Shown: positions 62,593-64,000 of the stretch, piece after piece
Position numbering within the stretch: position 1 is the stretch's first letter
Layout: every line of letters starts with the position of its first letter
Assembly (NCBI GenBank): GCA_963719875.1
Contig: CAVRDJ010000004.1
Span: 558,001 to 622,000, forward strand
Direction: 5' to 3'
Source: Palsa-360 sp963719875
GTDB lineage: Bacteria; Acidobacteriota; Terriglobia; Acidiferrales; UBA7541
DNA: 64,000 nucleotides
Program-made: the position numbers and the translations under genes
The notes under the pieces: model-generated
What the model was told of the DNA's origin: nothing
Seen by the model: the letters and a program-made list of their open reading frames with translations, nothing else
Database searches by the model: none

Positions 62593-62798
62593 TGCCGGCT
62601 CAACCGGTCAATGCAACACTTTTCTAATCTGTTGATCCGATAGTGTTTTTCAAAGAGACCTGATCATTTGAGCTGTACTCAATCAAACCTAAACAGGGCA
62701 GTGTTTTCTTTGAATCAACGCTTACGAACGAATTTAGTCATTGAAATACGTGCAGATAGGACTTCGGGTGAGTGTTGCATTGACCCATTGAGACCACC
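62593..62798 (-). repeat. 206-bp terminal-inverted-repeat element (copy D)
   Basis: Begins TGCCGGCTCAACCGGTCAAT and ends GACCCATTGAGACCACC, exactly 206 bp. Flanks CCCACATCCTGATAAGTCC and CCGTTTCCAGGGACTTGGCG rebuild a REP-like palindrome of about 39 bp. The interior is more diverged than in A-C but keeps AACCTAAACAGGGCAGTGT. It separates two kinase/propeller genes. Confidence 0.75.
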
Positions 62799-62854
62799 CC
62801 GTTTCCAGGGACTTGGCGTATTGGCGGGAGACGCCCCAGCCAATCATGGCCGAT

Positions 62855-64000
62855 TCACTTCTTCCCAGTGGGAACTTTCTGCTTCAATTCTTCAAACCAG
62901 TTCAGGACGACGTTGATTTGCGTCGGCGCCGCCTGCGCCTGCTCGCTTGTCTTGAGCATTAGGAAGCGCTGGCCGTCGGGAGACACGTCGTAGTTGCGCG
63001 TCGCTGCCGCAATTGGCGCGTACGGTCCCTCAAAGAGCATCTGCGGCTTCCCGACGGTGAAACTAGGCTGAGTGGTAATGCCCACAGCCATCATCTTGTC
63101 CCCGCTGCGGTAAAATAGTTCCCGCCCGTTGGGGTTCCACACCGGCTCCGTGCCGCCTTCCGTCGAGATTTGCCGCTTCCCGCCTGGGCCCGGATAGGGC
63201 TGCACATAAATCTCAAAGCGGCCGGACTCGTCCGACATATAAGCTAAGAGGCGCCCGTCGGGGGAAAACTGTGATTCCACTTCATTGAACTGCGTTCGGA
63301 GGAACGGTTGCGCCTTGTGGTCACTGATCCGCAGCACCCAGATGTCCAGTCCTGTGGTGGGATTGCTTTCTTCGAAGGCCAGCAGTTGACCATCCGGGGA
63401 CCACGAACTCGGAGTCTTATCGTACTCGCCGGTAGTCAATTGTTCCAGCCTGCCACTGCCGTCGGCCAGTTGCCAGAAAATGTTCCTCAACGCCCCTTCC
63501 TTGGTTGAGTTGAACGCAATCCGCTTGCTATCCGGTGTCCAGGTCGGGACGTTGTTTCTATCCCCCTCAAACGTCAACCGGGTCAACGTATCCCGGGAGA
63601 GATCGTACAGCCAGAGTTGAGACTCCTGTTCCGTGATCCCAACGGCTACCCGCCGTCCGTCGGGGGAAAGCCGCGGGAACACGTAGGCCCGCGCAGCGGC
63701 GGCCAAGGGCTGCTCTGCCCCCTTGCGATTGACCCACACCAGCCTGCGTTGTGCTCCTTGAACGCTCCCGGGAACATAGACCAGTGATCCCGTGGTAGAA
63801 AAGCTGTACTGGGCGGCTCCAGTGAGTGTGGATTGCAGGACGCCCTCCACCACCGGGACCGCTGCGCCCGTAACTGTAAGCCGCTGGGGATCGAACGGCA
63901 CGGCCATCAGGCTCCCTCCCTGCGCATAAACCAGGTGCCCGGAGGGCGCGTAGTGCTGGTTTGTCCCCCCCGGGATCAGCTTCCGTCGTTCGCCCATCCC
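62855..64000 (-). CDS. Ser/Thr kinase-type PD40 beta-propeller protein, C-terminal part (partial)
   Basis: About 382 codons, open to the right edge, so the start lies outside the window. PD40 repeats are clear (LSPDGRRVAVGITEQ, TWTPDSKRIAFNSTKEG, SWSPDGQLLAFEESNPT, QFSPDGRLLAYMSDESG, PVWNPNGRELFYRSGDK, DVSPDGQRFLMLKTSE). The tail LNWFEELKQKVP matches the end of the 59879 protein (FNFFDELRRKLP), so an N-terminal kinase domain is expected upstream. The two are tandem paralogues separated by a 206-bp element. Confidence 0.88.
   Translation of the reverse strand, partial: GMGERRKLIPGGTNQHYAPSGHLVYAQGGSLMAVPFDPQRLTVTGAAVPVVEGVLQSTLTGAAQYSFSTTGSLVYVPGSVQGAQRRLVWVNRKGAEQPLAAAARAYVFPRLSPDGRRVAVGITEQESQLWLYDLSRDTLTRLTFEGDRNNVPTWTPDSKRIAFNSTKEGALRNIFWQLADGSGRLEQLTTGEYDKTPSSWSPDGQLLAFEESNPTTGLDIWVLRISDHKAQPFLRTQFNEVESQFSPDGRLLAYMSDESGRFEIYVQPYPGPGGKRQISTEGGTEPVWNPNGRELFYRSGDKMMAVGITTQPSFTVGKPQMLFEGPYAPIAAATRNYDVSPDGQRFLMLKTSEQAQAAPTQINVVLNWFEELKQKVPTGKK

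Overview
This window looks like a chromosomal segment of an Acidobacteriota member, probably class Terriglobia. That is inference, with no 16S present. The reasons are: PilB-PilT-PilC linked to a sensor kinase; an NtrY/NtrX-type pair; CarD; several DUF6152 proteins with their usual secreted partners; Ser/Thr kinases fused to TolB/PD40 propellers; Tat-exported MmgE/PrpD proteins; and many dispersed palindromic intergenic repeats. No tRNA, rRNA, CRISPR array, prophage or intact transposase gene was seen.

Positions 1-9.7 kb are core-like. On the minus strand lie pilB, pilT, pilC and the N-terminal part of a membrane sensor kinase that runs off the left edge. On the plus strand lie an endonuclease III/MagIII-like glycosylase and a sensor kinase with its sigma-54 activator, where the glycosylase stop overlaps the kinase start.

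Positions 9.9-38 kb are accessory, gene-sparse and repeat-rich. Most products carry signal peptides. There are three DUF6152 loci (10.6, 22.5 and 37.0 kb), each beside one or two paralogous secreted proteins that share a G-x-W/S-x-G-x-W...DDP-x-x-Y/F...PW core. A YVTN beta-propeller plus single-heme cytochrome c module is duplicated (13.7-17.2 kb), and there is a further propeller, two cupins, a diheme cytochrome/Vgb-like fusion, a small ribosomal-L13e-like protein, two Tat-signal MmgE/PrpD proteins, a MetE-like C-terminal-domain protein and a metallophosphoesterase. The theme is periplasmic redox or small-molecule metabolism. Substrates cannot be read from sequence.

Positions 38-59 kb return to dense core genes: DUF885 peptidase-like lipoprotein; CapA-like protein; phoH-ybeY-corC-like-era, with a VIT1/CCC1-family gene on the opposite strand inside the cluster; a kelch protein; rpsT; lptE-holA; an Asd-like protein with pssA and psd; DUF465, rimI and tsaB; a CarD-family regulator; and hydantoinase/oxoprolinase A and B subunits. 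The right end has a VOC protein and two kinase/PD40-propeller genes, the second cut by the edge.

The most unusual feature is repeat architecture. Four copies of a non-coding element, each exactly 206 bp with about 27-bp imperfect terminal inverted repeats, lie at 21254, 27087, 34574 and 62593, with a decayed fifth copy near 17637. At least three sit in the middle of a 32-39 bp palindromic repeat that also occurs alone many times in the window. A separate repeat of about 100 bp occurs three times.
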